64,000 bases of DNA from Microbulbifer sp. Q7. Its GTDB lineage: Bacteria > Pseudomonadota > Gammaproteobacteria > Pseudomonadales > Cellvibrionaceae. This document shows, piece after piece, positions 46,354-55,538 of this stretch (positions within the stretch are counted from its first letter, which is position 1; each line of letters begins with the position of its first letter). Location of the stretch: assembly GCF_001639145.1 (NCBI RefSeq), contig NZ_LROY01000002.1, forward strand, positions 652,501 to 716,500. Direction: 5' to 3'. Both the position numbers and the translations under genes were made by a program. The notes beneath the pieces are model-generated. The model worked only from the letters and a program-made list of their open reading frames with translations, had not been told where the DNA came from and did no database searches.

Positions 46354-47418
46354 ATGGACAATTCCAACGACGATATCCGTATACCCATTGCCTATGTGCA
46401 GCGACTGCTGGATGAGGCCGCCAACCACGGTTGTGACCGCGACGAACTGCTCTCTTCGGTAGGGATTTCCGAAAACGATCTGGAAGATACGGCCGCGTTC
46501 TCGGCGGTGAAGTACGGTCGCCTCTACCAGCGTGTGATGTGGCTTGCCCAGGATGAGTGGTTTGGCATGTTGAGTGGTGGGCGGGTACGCTCCGGCTCTT
46601 TCCGGCTGTTGTGCCTGACGGTGGTCAACTGCGCGACGGTGCGTCAGGCCATCACTCTCAGCGCGGAGTTTAATGAAATCTGCCGCGGCTTCCGTGTCAA
46701 ACCCGTACTGCACCCGGAGGGTGACAGGGATCGGGTGGTGATTGAGGGAATCAGCTCTCTGGCGCCGGGAGAGTTTGAGCAGCTGATCGCGGAAACCACA
46801 CCGGGAGTGATTCGCACCACCCTGGCGGTCTGGCATCGCTTCTATTGCTGGCTGGTGGGGCGTGAGATTCCGCTGGCCAAGTTGCACTTTTCGTTTCCCT
46901 GTCCGGAAGAATTTCTGTCGCTGGCGCAGAGTGAGGCGGGTGAACTGCTATTTGACCAGCCGGCCAATGCTCTGGAATACGAGAGCCGCTACCTGGATTA
47001 CCCCATCGTCCAGAGTCCGCAGACCGTGGAAGATTTCATTCGCACGGCGCCCTATCACCTGGTGATCAGTGACGGCAGTGCCAGCAGTATCAAGACCAAG
47101 GTCAAGACCATTCTCAATCGCGACGTGAGCGAGTCGATGCCGGCCGCGGAAGCCGTGGCCGAGCGCCTGAACATGTCGGTGACCACCCTGCGCCGTAAGC
47201 TGCAGCAGGAAAATACCTCCTACCAAAAACTGAAAGACGAATGTCGGATGGAAGCGGCATTCCACTATCTCAGTTGTCCGGACCTGTCGAACACCCAGAT
47301 CGCGGAAATGCTCGGTTTTGACGAGGCCAGCGCTTTTTTCCGCGCCTTCAAAAAGTGGACTGGGGTAACCCCCGGGGAGTATCGCAAAAGTCCGCGCGCT
47401 ACTGCCGCCGGTCTTTGA
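46354..47418 (+). CDS. AraC-family transcriptional regulator
   Basis: Regulator of about 354 residues. The N-terminal two thirds form the Arabinose_bd-type domain seen in OruR/VirS-like AraC members (IPIAYVQRLLDEAANHG, GRLYQRVMWLAQDEWFGM). The C-terminus is a double HTH (AEAVAERLNMSVTTLRRKLQ, then IAEMLGFDEASAFFRAFKKW). The frame is open to GTG 46321; ATG 46354 just before the conserved part is preferred, though neither has a strong ribosome-binding site. The acyl-CoA dehydrogenase gene starts 287 bases downstream in the same direction and is a plausible target. Related AraC proteins often control lipid genes. Confidence 0.85.
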   Translation: MDNSNDDIRIPIAYVQRLLDEAANHGCDRDELLSSVGISENDLEDTAAFSAVKYGRLYQRVMWLAQDEWFGMLSGGRVRSGSFRLLCLTVVNCATVRQAITLSAEFNEICRGFRVKPVLHPEGDRDRVVIEGISSLAPGEFEQLIAETTPGVIRTTLAVWHRFYCWLVGREIPLAKLHFSFPCPEEFLSLAQSEAGELLFDQPANALEYESRYLDYPIVQSPQTVEDFIRTAPYHLVISDGSASSIKTKVKTILNRDVSESMPAAEAVAERLNMSVTTLRRKLQQENTSYQKLKDECRMEAAFHYLSCPDLSNTQIAEMLGFDEASAFFRAFKKWTGVTPGEYRKSPRATAAGL

Positions 47419-47705
47419 TGTCGCCCGGTGGCGTCATTTTTCACGGGTTCGCCGCCATCGATTGCGCCGCTTGGCGCTGTGAATATTTGACTGCCCCGTC
47501 AGCCCTTTCCCCCTGTTTGCCCGCCGTATTTTGTTAGTGCTTTGGACACTTTTCGCCATAGTGAGTTTTGCCAATTTGGAACTACTATGAATAAAACCAA
47601 AAGTTGAGTCACAAGCTGAGGCGCTGGATTTTGCCCTAGCCACTGTGGCTCCCGGGATGACATGCCCGGTCCACCGACGACAAATATCGAAAGAGGGTAC
47701 ACAGG

Positions 47706-49499
47706 ATGAGCGAGATCAAGATTCCGCTGCGTGACATGCGATTTGCAATGCGTGAGCTGTTTGGCTGGGATCAGCACTATGCGACGCTTGGCTACGAGGA
47801 TGCGAGCCCGGACGTAGTGGACGCCATTCTGGAAGAGGGTGCCAAGTTCTGTGAAAACGTGTTGGCGCCTCTGAACCAGATCGGTGACCAGCAGGGCTGT
47901 ACCTGGGTTGACGGCGAAGTCAAAACACCGGAAGGCTTCAAAGAGGCTTACCAGCAGTTTGTAGAGGCCGGCTGGCCGTCTCTGCCGCACAAGGAAGAAC
48001 ATGGTGGCCAGGGCCTGCCGCCGTCGCTGGGCACCATCCTGAGCGAAATGGTGGGTACCGCCAACTGGTCCTGGGGCATGTACCCGGGGCTTTCCCACGG
48101 CGCTATGAACACCCTGGAAGCCCATGGTACCGACGCACAGAAGGATACTTACCTGACCAAGCTGGTTGAAGGCAGCTGGACCGGCACCATGTGTCTCACC
48201 GAACCGCACTGTGGTACCGACCTGGGCATTCTCCGCACCAAGGCGGAACCGAATACCGACGGCTCCTATTCCATTAGCGGTACCAAAATTTTCATTTCCG
48301 CCGGCGAGCACGACATGGCGGAAAATATCGTACACATTGTACTGGCACGCCTGCCTGACGCCCCTGCGGGTACCAAGGGTATATCCCTGTTTATCGTACC
48401 GAAATTCCTGCCCAGCGAAGATGGATCGGTGGGGGAGCGCAACGGTGTGACCTGTGGCTCGCTGGAGCACAAGATGGGTATTCACGGCAACGCCACCGCG
48501 GTGCTGAACTTCGATGGTGCCAAGGGTTTCCTGATTGGTCCGCCGAACAAGGGCCTGAACTGCATGTTCACCTTTATGAATACCGCGCGTCTGGGTACCG
48601 CGCTGCAGGGCGTGGCGCACGCAGAAGCGGGCTTCCAGAAGTCCCTGGCGTATGCCAAAGATCGTCTGCAGATGCGCTCCCTGAGCGGCCCGAAAAACCC
48701 GCAAGGCGCAGCAGACCCGATCATCGTGCATCCCGATGTACGCCGCATGCTGATGACGCAAAAGGCATTCGCCGAGGGCGGCCGCATGCTGGTTCTGTTG
48801 TGTGCACAGCAGGTGGATCGCTCTCAGAGCGGCTCGGAAGAAGAGCGCAAAGACGCGGACGACCTGCTGGCATTCCTGACGCCCATCGCCAAGGCATTCC
48901 TGACCGAAACCGGCTATGAGTCGGCTAACCTCGGCCTGCAGTGTTTCGGTGGTCACGGCTACATCGCCGAATGGGGCATGGAGCAGAACGTACGTGACGC
49001 GCGTATCGCCACGATCTACGAGGGTACCACCGGTATTCAGGCTCTGGACCTGTTGGGCCGCAAGGTACTGATGAGTCAGGGTGAGTTGCTGCGTAAGTTC
49101 ACCAAGATCGTGCACAAGTTCTGCCAGGCCGAAGTGGACAACGAAGCGCTCGCGCCTTACGTCTCCAAACTTCAGGAGATCAACAAGGAGTGGGGCGAGC
49201 TGACCATGAATATCGGCGTGAAAGCCATGGAGAATCCGGACGAAGTGGGTGCTGCATCGGTGGATTACCTGATGTACTCCGGCTACGCGGTGCAAGCCTA
49301 TCTGTGGGCGCTGTCGGCCAAGGTGGCCAATGCGCAGATCGCAGCGGGTACAGCGGAGGAAGATTTCTACCGCTCCAAGCTCGCGACCGCTCGGTTCTTC
49401 TTTGACCGAATTCTGCCGCGCACCGCTACCCACGCGGCCGCCATGCAGACTGGCGCGGATAACCTGATGAGCCTGGACGCGGAACACTTCGCCTTCTGA
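47706..49499 (+). CDS. Acyl-CoA dehydrogenase (C-terminal-domain type, FadE-like)
   Basis: FAD enzyme of 597 residues that makes the first double bond in fatty acid beta-oxidation. The start PLRDMRFAMRELF is typical of the subgroup with an extra C-terminal domain of about 130 residues, common in Pseudomonas and relatives. Core segments are GTMCLTEPHCGTDLG, GTKIFISAGEHDMAENIVH and CFGGHGYIAEWGMEQNVRD. The gene has strongly biased codons, which produces a very long spurious frame on the opposite strand. A terminator follows directly. Confidence 0.93.
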   Translation: MSEIKIPLRDMRFAMRELFGWDQHYATLGYEDASPDVVDAILEEGAKFCENVLAPLNQIGDQQGCTWVDGEVKTPEGFKEAYQQFVEAGWPSLPHKEEHGGQGLPPSLGTILSEMVGTANWSWGMYPGLSHGAMNTLEAHGTDAQKDTYLTKLVEGSWTGTMCLTEPHCGTDLGILRTKAEPNTDGSYSISGTKIFISAGEHDMAENIVHIVLARLPDAPAGTKGISLFIVPKFLPSEDGSVGERNGVTCGSLEHKMGIHGNATAVLNFDGAKGFLIGPPNKGLNCMFTFMNTARLGTALQGVAHAEAGFQKSLAYAKDRLQMRSLSGPKNPQGAADPIIVHPDVRRMLMTQKAFAEGGRMLVLLCAQQVDRSQSGSEEERKDADDLLAFLTPIAKAFLTETGYESANLGLQCFGGHGYIAEWGMEQNVRDARIATIYEGTTGIQALDLLGRKVLMSQGELLRKFTKIVHKFCQAEVDNEALAPYVSKLQEINKEWGELTMNIGVKAMENPDEVGAASVDYLMYSGYAVQAYLWALSAKVANAQIAAGTAEEDFYRSKLATARFFFDRILPRTATHAAAMQTGADNLMSLDAEHFAF

Positions 49500-49512
49500 G
49501 CTTGATGTGAGT

Positions 49513-49547
49513 AAAACACCGCCGCTGGAGACATCGGCGGTGTTTTT
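49513..49547 (+). terminator. Terminator after the acyl-CoA dehydrogenase gene
   Basis: Stem ACACCGCCG (49516-49524) with CGGCGGTGT (49535-49543) and a 10-base loop, followed by five T. The A run on the left would also allow leftward function. Confidence 0.88.
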
Positions 49548-49603
49548 GGATCTGGCTTTTGCCAACGGCGGCAAAAGCGGGGCGTGTTTTATCTGGAGCT
49601 CCG

Positions 49604-49933
49604 ATGCAATTACCCGTGCACATCATTGAGCGGCTGCAGCAGCTGACTTGTTTGCCCAATACCGCTCGGGTACAGTTTCGATTGCCAGACGGCAGTGATT
49701 TTTACCTGCAGGTACAGAAAGGCAGCGAAGCTGTGGATGCGATTGCCGCTGAGCAGGTATCAGGTCTGATTGCGGATGCCGACCTGGAACTGGAAATGTC
49801 GTATCACACGTTGAAAGACATTACCCATGGCCAGCTAAGCGCGCGCCACGCGTTTCTGCTGGGGGATATCCGCTACACCGGCAACCGGGAGCTGGCGGCG
49901 GCACTGGCGGATCTTTTTTCCGCGCGGTCGTAA
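49604..49933 (+). CDS. SCP2 sterol-binding-domain-like small protein
   Basis: A 109-residue cytoplasmic protein resembling a single SCP2 domain: a mixed fold with VQFRLPDGSDFYLQV, then DLELEMSYHTLKDITHGQL and a C-terminal hydrophobic helix (ELAAALADLFS). SCP2 domains bind fatty acids, acyl-CoA or sterols. ATG 49604 has TGGAG at 7 bases; the frame is open 15 codons further upstream but runs close to the terminator. Position between an acyl-CoA dehydrogenase and FadD supports a lipid role. The assignment is moderate. Confidence 0.68.
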   Translation: MQLPVHIIERLQQLTCLPNTARVQFRLPDGSDFYLQVQKGSEAVDAIAAEQVSGLIADADLELEMSYHTLKDITHGQLSARHAFLLGDIRYTGNRELAAALADLFSARS

Positions 49934-50253
49934 CTGAGAGGACCGCGCAAGACCCCGGAGGTGGAGCCTTGCGATGTCCGGAGATCGCGGCGCGCATTGC
50001 ATCCTCCTGACAACATTCACCGAATAACTATCAAAACTTACAATAATTATCTGCCCGAATGGGGCTTGTCCTGAAGATTTCGTCTATATAGGGACTTGGG
50101 TACCACAAAGACGCTGAGCACAGCCGGTTCCCCGCGGCGATTAATGCGCATGTCATGGTATCTTCGGCCTGAAACCTGATTGATAATCCCGGGAAAGGCG
50201 CGCACCGTACCAGGCGGATAGCACCACAAAAACAACATATTGGGAGAAATAAG
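49934..50253. other. Gene-free stretch upstream of fadD
   Basis: No gene is apparent in these 320 bases. The left part is GC-rich, and the middle (50010-50060) becomes AT-rich, as expected for the control region of the fadD gene. I could not identify a convincing promoter pair or regulator site. Confidence 0.4.
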
Positions 50254-51891
50254 TTGGACATCGAACGCAGCATTCTTGACGTGTTTTCCACCGCTACGGC
50301 CAAATACGCCGATCGACCGGCCTTTACCTGCCTTGGGCATACTTTGAGCATCGGTGATATCGATCGGCTCAGTGCCAACTTCGCCTCCTATCTGCAACAC
50401 AAGACAAACCTCAAGCCGGGTGATCGTATTGCGGTGCAACTGCCGAACGTGTTGCAGTACCCGGTTGTTGTGTTCGGTGCCCTGCGTGCGGGCCTTACGG
50501 TGGTCAATACCAATCCCCTGTACACCAAGCGCGAGCTGAAGCACCAGCTGAACGATTCCGGTGCCAAAGCGCTGGTGGTGCTGGCGAACATTGCCGACGT
50601 GGCCTCTGAAGTCATCCCGGAAACGGGCGTAGAGCAGGTGATTGTGTCGGAGATTGCCGATCTGCACCCGCCGCTCAAGCGCGTTCTGATCAACAGTGTC
50701 GCCAAGTACGTCAAGAAGATGGTGCCAGAGTTCAGCTTCTCCAACCGCGTTAACTTTCGTGATGCCATGTCTGCCGGAGCAGGGCAGCAGCATCAGGACG
50801 TGCAGCGCACCCCAGACGACATTGCGGTGTTGCAGTACACCGGTGGTACCACGGGTGTCGCCAAGGGCGCCATGCTGACCAACCGCAACCTGGTTGCCAA
50901 TATGGAGCAGGTGCGCGAAGCGCTTGGTGACTCCATGAAGGAAGGTGAAGAGTACTATGTGGCGCCGCTGCCGCTGTACCACATTTACGCGTTCACCATC
51001 CACTGTATGTGCCTGTTCACCACCGGCAACCACTCTTTGCTGATTCCGAATCCGCGGGATATTCCGGGTTTTGTCAAAACCCTGAAGGGCAAGCGATTCA
51101 CCGGTTTCTGCGGCCTGAATACCCTGTTTAACGGCCTGATGCGCTTCCCCGATTTTGCCGACCTGGATTTCAGCAAGCTACATACCACCTGTTCAGGCGG
51201 TATGGCATTGACACGTGCGACCGCAGAGCGGTGGGAAAAAATGACCGGTTGCGTCGTGACCGAAGGTTACGGCATGACCGAGACCTCGCCGGTAGTGTCG
51301 TTCAACCCGGCGGATGCCGTGCAGCTTGGCACTGTGGGTGTGGCGGTACCTGAGACCGAGGTGAAGGTGATTGACGAGAACGGCAATGACCTGCCCAACA
51401 ATACCCCGGGAGAGCTCTGTGTGCGCGGCCCACAGGTAATGAAGGGTTACTGGGAGCGCCCGGAAGCGACACAGGAGACTATCGACTCCGAGGGCTGGCT
51501 GAAAACCGGTGATATGGCGGTGATCCAGGATGACGGGTATATCAAAATTGTCGACCGCAAGAAGGACATGATCATCGTGTCAGGCTTCAATGTGTACCCC
51601 AACGAAATTGAAGATATTGTTGCCGCGCATCCCAAGGTTGCCGAAGCCGCCGCCGTTGGTATTCCGGATGAGCGCAGTGGTGAGGCGGTAAAACTGTTTG
51701 TAGTGAAGACCGATGAATCGCTGACCGAGGACGAAGTCATCGCCTACTGCCGTGAAAATATGACCGCGTACAAGGTCCCGAGGAATATCGAGTTCCGCGA
51801 AGATCTACCCAAGACCAACGTGGGCAAGATTCTGCGTCGTGAACTGCGCGATGAAGAGTTAAAAAAAAGTGAAGAGGCGACCGCTGCCTGA
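50254..51891 (+). CDS. fadD: Long-chain fatty acid-CoA ligase (FadD-like)
   Basis: AMP-forming acyl-CoA synthetase of 545 residues that activates fatty acids for beta-oxidation. The ATP loop is YTGGTTGVAKGAML (about 194-207), then GYGMTETSPV and the fatty-acyl signature region GWLKTGDMAVIQDDGYIKIVDR, with the C-terminal KVPRNIEF and the catalytic Lys in KTNVGKILRR. The start is TTG 50254 with GGGAG at 8 bases; no ATG is available before the conserved N-terminal region. It is shorter than E. coli FadD (561) at the N-terminus. A strong terminator follows. Confidence 0.92.
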   Translation: MDIERSILDVFSTATAKYADRPAFTCLGHTLSIGDIDRLSANFASYLQHKTNLKPGDRIAVQLPNVLQYPVVVFGALRAGLTVVNTNPLYTKRELKHQLNDSGAKALVVLANIADVASEVIPETGVEQVIVSEIADLHPPLKRVLINSVAKYVKKMVPEFSFSNRVNFRDAMSAGAGQQHQDVQRTPDDIAVLQYTGGTTGVAKGAMLTNRNLVANMEQVREALGDSMKEGEEYYVAPLPLYHIYAFTIHCMCLFTTGNHSLLIPNPRDIPGFVKTLKGKRFTGFCGLNTLFNGLMRFPDFADLDFSKLHTTCSGGMALTRATAERWEKMTGCVVTEGYGMTETSPVVSFNPADAVQLGTVGVAVPETEVKVIDENGNDLPNNTPGELCVRGPQVMKGYWERPEATQETIDSEGWLKTGDMAVIQDDGYIKIVDRKKDMIIVSGFNVYPNEIEDIVAAHPKVAEAAAVGIPDERSGEAVKLFVVKTDESLTEDEVIAYCRENMTAYKVPRNIEFREDLPKTNVGKILRRELRDEELKKSEEATAA

Positions 51892-51930
51892 GGCGGCACC
51901 GCTCTCCACCTGATTCGAGTAATTGGGTGT

Positions 51931-51963
51931 AAAAAAACCCGCTGCTTGCAGCGGGTTTTTTTG
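51931..51963. terminator. Bidirectional terminator between fadD and the M28 peptidase
   Basis: Stem AACCCGCTG with CAGCGGGTT and a short CTTG loop, flanked by A7 on the left and T7 on the right. It serves both the rightward fadD gene and the leftward peptidase gene. Confidence 0.93.
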
Positions 51964-51991
51964 TGCGTGTTGATTAACTGCTTCAGGCGAC

Positions 51992-53797
51992 TCAGTTCCG
52001 GCTATCCGCGCTCTTGTCGCGAATTGCACGAAACTCGTTGCCCTTGTACCAGTTCGGCCAGTCCCGACTGTTCGCCAGTGCCAGGCCGATGTCGAGACCC
52101 AGCGCCAGATCCAGTGCCGCGCCTTCCAGGTTCCACTCCGGGTCATATTCGTCTCCCGGCTTGTGGTAGTGATCGGCGGTGTATACGTCGGCTTTCTTCT
52201 TGGCCCAGTCGCGGCCGTGTTCAAAGCTGTCGGTGCCGGATGAGAAATAGAGCATGGGCACGCCCTTCTTCGCCAGGCTGAAGTGATCGGAACGGTAGAA
52301 GTAGCCGCGCTCCGGGTGATCCTCCGGTGCCAGGTAACGTCCTTGGGTGCTGGCCACATCTTCCAGCATTTTTTCCAGCTCGCTGTTGCCGTATCCCACG
52401 ACGATGACATCGCGCATGGGCCCGAGAACGCCCATGGCGTCAAAGTTGATACCGGCCACGGTATTTTCCAGGGGAACGACCGGGTTAGCGGCATAGTATT
52501 TCGAGCCCAGTAGTCCGGACTCTTCTGCGGTCACGGCGACAAACAGCAGGGAGCGCTGTGGAGCCTCTTCCATTTTGGCAACCTGGTGTGCCATGGCCAG
52601 CAGGCCGGCGGTACCGGTGGCATTGTCGACGGCACCGTTGAAGATGTGGTCCTGCCCCTCTGCGTGGTCATTGACACCGAGATGGTCCCAGTGAGCGGTG
52701 TAGATGATCGCTTCATCCGGGTGGGTAGTGCCCTCGATTTTGGCGATCACATTGCGCGAGTTGGACGTGCGGACTTCGCTTTTCAGGTCGACGGATGCGG
52801 TCAGGTTCAGTGGCTTCGGCTGGAAGCCCTGTTGCTTGGCAGCGTCCATCTCTTTCGCCAGATCCAGGCCAGCGGCGGTGAACAGCGACTTGGCTGCGTC
52901 GCTGGTGATCCAGGATTCCACCGCAACCCGGTCGGCGTTCTTGTCTTCAGACTCCAGGCTGATTTGAGCACCGGACCAGCTGCCGCTCACCACTTCCCAC
53001 GGATATCCGGCGGCGCCGGTCTCGTGAACAATGATGGCACCTGCGGCGCCCTGACGCGCGGCCTCTTCAAACTTGTAGCTCCAGCGGCCGTAGTAGGTCA
53101 TGGCGTTGCCGTTGAACAGGTTGTTGTCCTGAGTGGCGTAGCCCGGGTCATTGACAAGAATCACGGCGGTTTTGCCCTGCATGTCGAGGCCGGCGTAATC
53201 GTTCCAGTTGTTTTCCGGAGCGACGATGCCGTACCCCACAAACACCAGTGGACTGTCTTTCAGTTGGCTCTGGGGTGTCTGGCGCTGGGTAAAGGCGACC
53301 ATGTCGGTGAGCGGCTGCAGCGACTTTTCAAAACCCTCGCCACGGATTTCCATCGGGGTGCTCTCGATCTGCATTTCGACCACGGGCACTTCCTGGAACC
53401 AGCTGGGGTTGCCATCGGCATCCACTGCGCCGGGCTTCAGGCCGAGTTTTTTGAACTCATCGGCCAGATAGTTCACCGTCAGCTCTTCACCTTTGGTCGC
53501 GGGCGCGCGGCCCTCAAATTGATCGGAAGCAAGCACGGCGATGTGTTTGTGCAGGTCTCGCGCGATTTCCGCAACTTCGGCCTTGTCGGCGTCGCTGAGT
53601 GTCGGCTCGGCAGTCGTATTTGCACCAGCATCGTTTGCTGCTGAAATCTGGCGTTCTTCTGCCGGTGCATTCTGGGACTCCGGTGCGGTGCTGTCTGCGC
53701 TGGTGCCTGCACCGTCTTTGCTGCAGGCGGCAATCGCGGTCAGCCCGGCGAGTGCCAGTGGCAGCGCCAGGCGCCGCCAGTGATCAGGAGTGTGCAT
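51992..53797 (-). CDS. M28 family metallopeptidase lipoprotein
   Basis: Exported zinc aminopeptidase of 601 residues. The lipobox TAIAAC gives Cys25 as the lipidation site, followed by an Ala/Ser/Thr-rich spacer. The N-terminal domain (about 75-135) and PA-type insert (about 150-320) lead to the M28 catalytic part, with zinc ligands in TAHWDHLG, GAVDNATG, AEESGLLG, INFDAMG and ADHYHKPGDEYD. It should remove N-terminal residues from peptides in the envelope. The next gene upstream on the same strand is an M14 carboxypeptidase, so the two could act together on peptides. Confidence 0.93.
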   Translation of the reverse strand: MHTPDHWRRLALPLALAGLTAIAACSKDGAGTSADSTAPESQNAPAEERQISAANDAGANTTAEPTLSDADKAEVAEIARDLHKHIAVLASDQFEGRAPATKGEELTVNYLADEFKKLGLKPGAVDADGNPSWFQEVPVVEMQIESTPMEIRGEGFEKSLQPLTDMVAFTQRQTPQSQLKDSPLVFVGYGIVAPENNWNDYAGLDMQGKTAVILVNDPGYATQDNNLFNGNAMTYYGRWSYKFEEAARQGAAGAIIVHETGAAGYPWEVVSGSWSGAQISLESEDKNADRVAVESWITSDAAKSLFTAAGLDLAKEMDAAKQQGFQPKPLNLTASVDLKSEVRTSNSRNVIAKIEGTTHPDEAIIYTAHWDHLGVNDHAEGQDHIFNGAVDNATGTAGLLAMAHQVAKMEEAPQRSLLFVAVTAEESGLLGSKYYAANPVVPLENTVAGINFDAMGVLGPMRDVIVVGYGNSELEKMLEDVASTQGRYLAPEDHPERGYFYRSDHFSLAKKGVPMLYFSSGTDSFEHGRDWAKKKADVYTADHYHKPGDEYDPEWNLEGAALDLALGLDIGLALANSRDWPNWYKGNEFRAIRDKSADSRN

Positions 53798-53835
53798 AAA
53801 GATTCCTTTTTCTGGTTATAGGAAAGGGGTTGATG

Positions 53836-54966
53836 TTATTTGTTGTCCATAAACGCCAGGGTCTGGCGGATGGGGAAGAGCATGTCCCGGGCCAGAGTGC
53901 GGCAGCGCGCTGGCGACCAGCCTTCCAGAGGATCCGGGAGATTGTCATTGTCTTTGAAGGGCATCTCCAGGGTGAGTGCCAGGGTGCGGAACTGGTGGCC
54001 ACACCAGTTGGTGCCGACGGTCATGTTGGCTTCACCGGGCTTGTCCAGGGGGTAGCCGCGCTCGGTCTGAAAATCCGGGCTGACCTGTTCGAAAGCCTGC
54101 TTGAAGGTGTTTTCCAGGGCAGCGTGCTGGTCGTCGTAGCCAGGGATGCCCTCGCAGGCGGCGACAAAATTGAACGGCAGGGCTTCGTCGCCATGGATGT
54201 CGAGGAACATATCTCCGCCAGTGGCGAGCATGCGCTCGCGCACCAGGTAGACCTCAGGGCTGCGTTCCATGCTCGGCGACTGCCATTCCCGGTTGAGGTT
54301 GGCGCCGGCGGCATTGGTGCGCAGGTGCCCACGCACGCTGCCGTCCGGGTTCATATTTGGAACAACGTAAAACACCGTGTCCTGCAGCAGCTGCATGGCG
54401 GCGGCGTTGGACTCGTCCAGCAGGGTTTCCAGGAAACCCTCGACAAACCATTCGGCCATGGTTTCGCCGGGATGTTGGCGGGCGATCATCCATACTTTGT
54501 GCTTGGCCGTTTGCGGATTGCCGACGGTCAGCAATGTCATTTCCCGCCCATCCAGTGTCAGGCCCAGGGTTTCTGCCTGTACGCGCTCGTCGGACTGCGC
54601 CCAGGCGATCAGATCCAGGTGCCGTTCCCAGGAGTAGGGCGCGAAATAGGCCAGGTAGATGGCGGGCTGTTCCAGGGAAACCGAGAAATCGAGCGTTTTG
54701 CCATCGTACTGGGTATCGATACGGAACCAGTGGTGGCGGTCGTAGGAGGCGCAGAGTCGATAGTTTTCCCAGCCCTCGGGGTAGGCCGCCTTGCCCGCAT
54801 TGCCGATACGCAGGGCGTACTCTTTGCCGACTTCACCCTCGAGGCGAAAGTGGAACCACTGGTAGAAATCGGACTGGTTGTCGATCCGGATGGCGAGCTC
54901 GATGGGGCTGCTGTTCTTGTCGATGACTTTGATATTGCCGCTGTCGAAAGCGCTGCTGATGTGCAT
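53836..54966 (-). CDS. M14 family zinc carboxypeptidase (cytosolic CCP-like)
   Basis: A 376-residue metallocarboxypeptidase of the cytosolic carboxypeptidase group. A beta-sandwich N-terminal domain (about 5-115) precedes the catalytic domain. Zinc ligands are His and Glu in RQHPGETMAEW plus a later His in DIHGDEALPF; NPDGSVRGHLRTN and ANLNREWQSP complete the site, and the catalytic Glu is expected in LALTLEMPF. There is no signal peptide, so it is cytoplasmic. ATG 54966 is chosen because CGGAG lies 8 bases upstream; ATG 54981 lacks one. It precedes the M28 gene by 38 bases. Confidence 0.9.
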   Translation of the reverse strand: MHISSAFDSGNIKVIDKNSSPIELAIRIDNQSDFYQWFHFRLEGEVGKEYALRIGNAGKAAYPEGWENYRLCASYDRHHWFRIDTQYDGKTLDFSVSLEQPAIYLAYFAPYSWERHLDLIAWAQSDERVQAETLGLTLDGREMTLLTVGNPQTAKHKVWMIARQHPGETMAEWFVEGFLETLLDESNAAAMQLLQDTVFYVVPNMNPDGSVRGHLRTNAAGANLNREWQSPSMERSPEVYLVRERMLATGGDMFLDIHGDEALPFNFVAACEGIPGYDDQHAALENTFKQAFEQVSPDFQTERGYPLDKPGEANMTVGTNWCGHQFRTLALTLEMPFKDNDNLPDPLEGWSPARCRTLARDMLFPIRQTLAFMDNK

Positions 54967-55538
54967 GCGTATGCTCCGCATTGGTCGTGGACGAAAAGGG
55001 GTTCACGTCAGATAGAGTTGTCGTATCCAACGGTTTGATTTGCATAATGCTGCAGGATACGGATTCGAATCAAACGTTCAGGATAGCCCGGGATAGCTTG
55101 GAGGAAATACCTGTCGCGCTTTTGTTTGTGAGAACAAAATATTGAAACAGCGAAGTATCCAGATATTTTTATGGCGACTTTGCGATCACCACCAGTGGCG
55201 GCGCGAAAATAAAGGCGTGAAAATTAAAAAGGCGCGGTGCTCTTGCGAACACCGCGCCCCTGCCAATCCATGGCGGCACCTGCTGAGACTACTGCTCCTT
55301 GAAATTTCTGGCGTCAGACCAATGACGACTTCTCACTGCCCGGTCAATGCGCGGTGCGAACCACAACCGCACCATCAGAAACGTTGTACTGCTCCCTGAC
55401 ATTCCTCAGCAGGTGCTGTCTAAAGTTTAGGCAGGCTGTGTGCATGTCGCCCTGCCGGGGGCAAAAGTTGGCGTGCGGTTGGTTAACTTTTGAACAGCTC
55501 TAGGGGCGCCGTGCAACTGGCGGGCAAGTCGCCCGGGG
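54967..55538. other. Gene-free stretch of about 570 bases
   Basis: No gene is supported. The left part is the upstream region of the M14 gene. A leftward terminator lies at 55226-55258. The remainder has short open frames without ribosome-binding sites or recognisable products, and I see no named RNA motif. Confidence 0.5.
55226..55258 (-). terminator. Leftward terminator downstream of the YSC84 gene
   Basis: On the minus strand GGCGCGGTG and CACCGCGCC pair over a 10-base loop and are followed by five T. It lies about 280 bases past the YSC84 gene stop, so the message may have a long 3' end. Confidence 0.75.

Noticed and set aside
47499..49574. A 691-codon open frame on the minus strand
   Set aside because: It lies exactly antisense to the acyl-CoA dehydrogenase gene, has no recognisable domain, and arises from the strong codon bias of the real gene.
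53830..55038. A 402-codon plus-strand frame across the M14 carboxypeptidase gene
   Set aside because: The opposite strand has the HPGE and other M14 motifs, while this frame has none.
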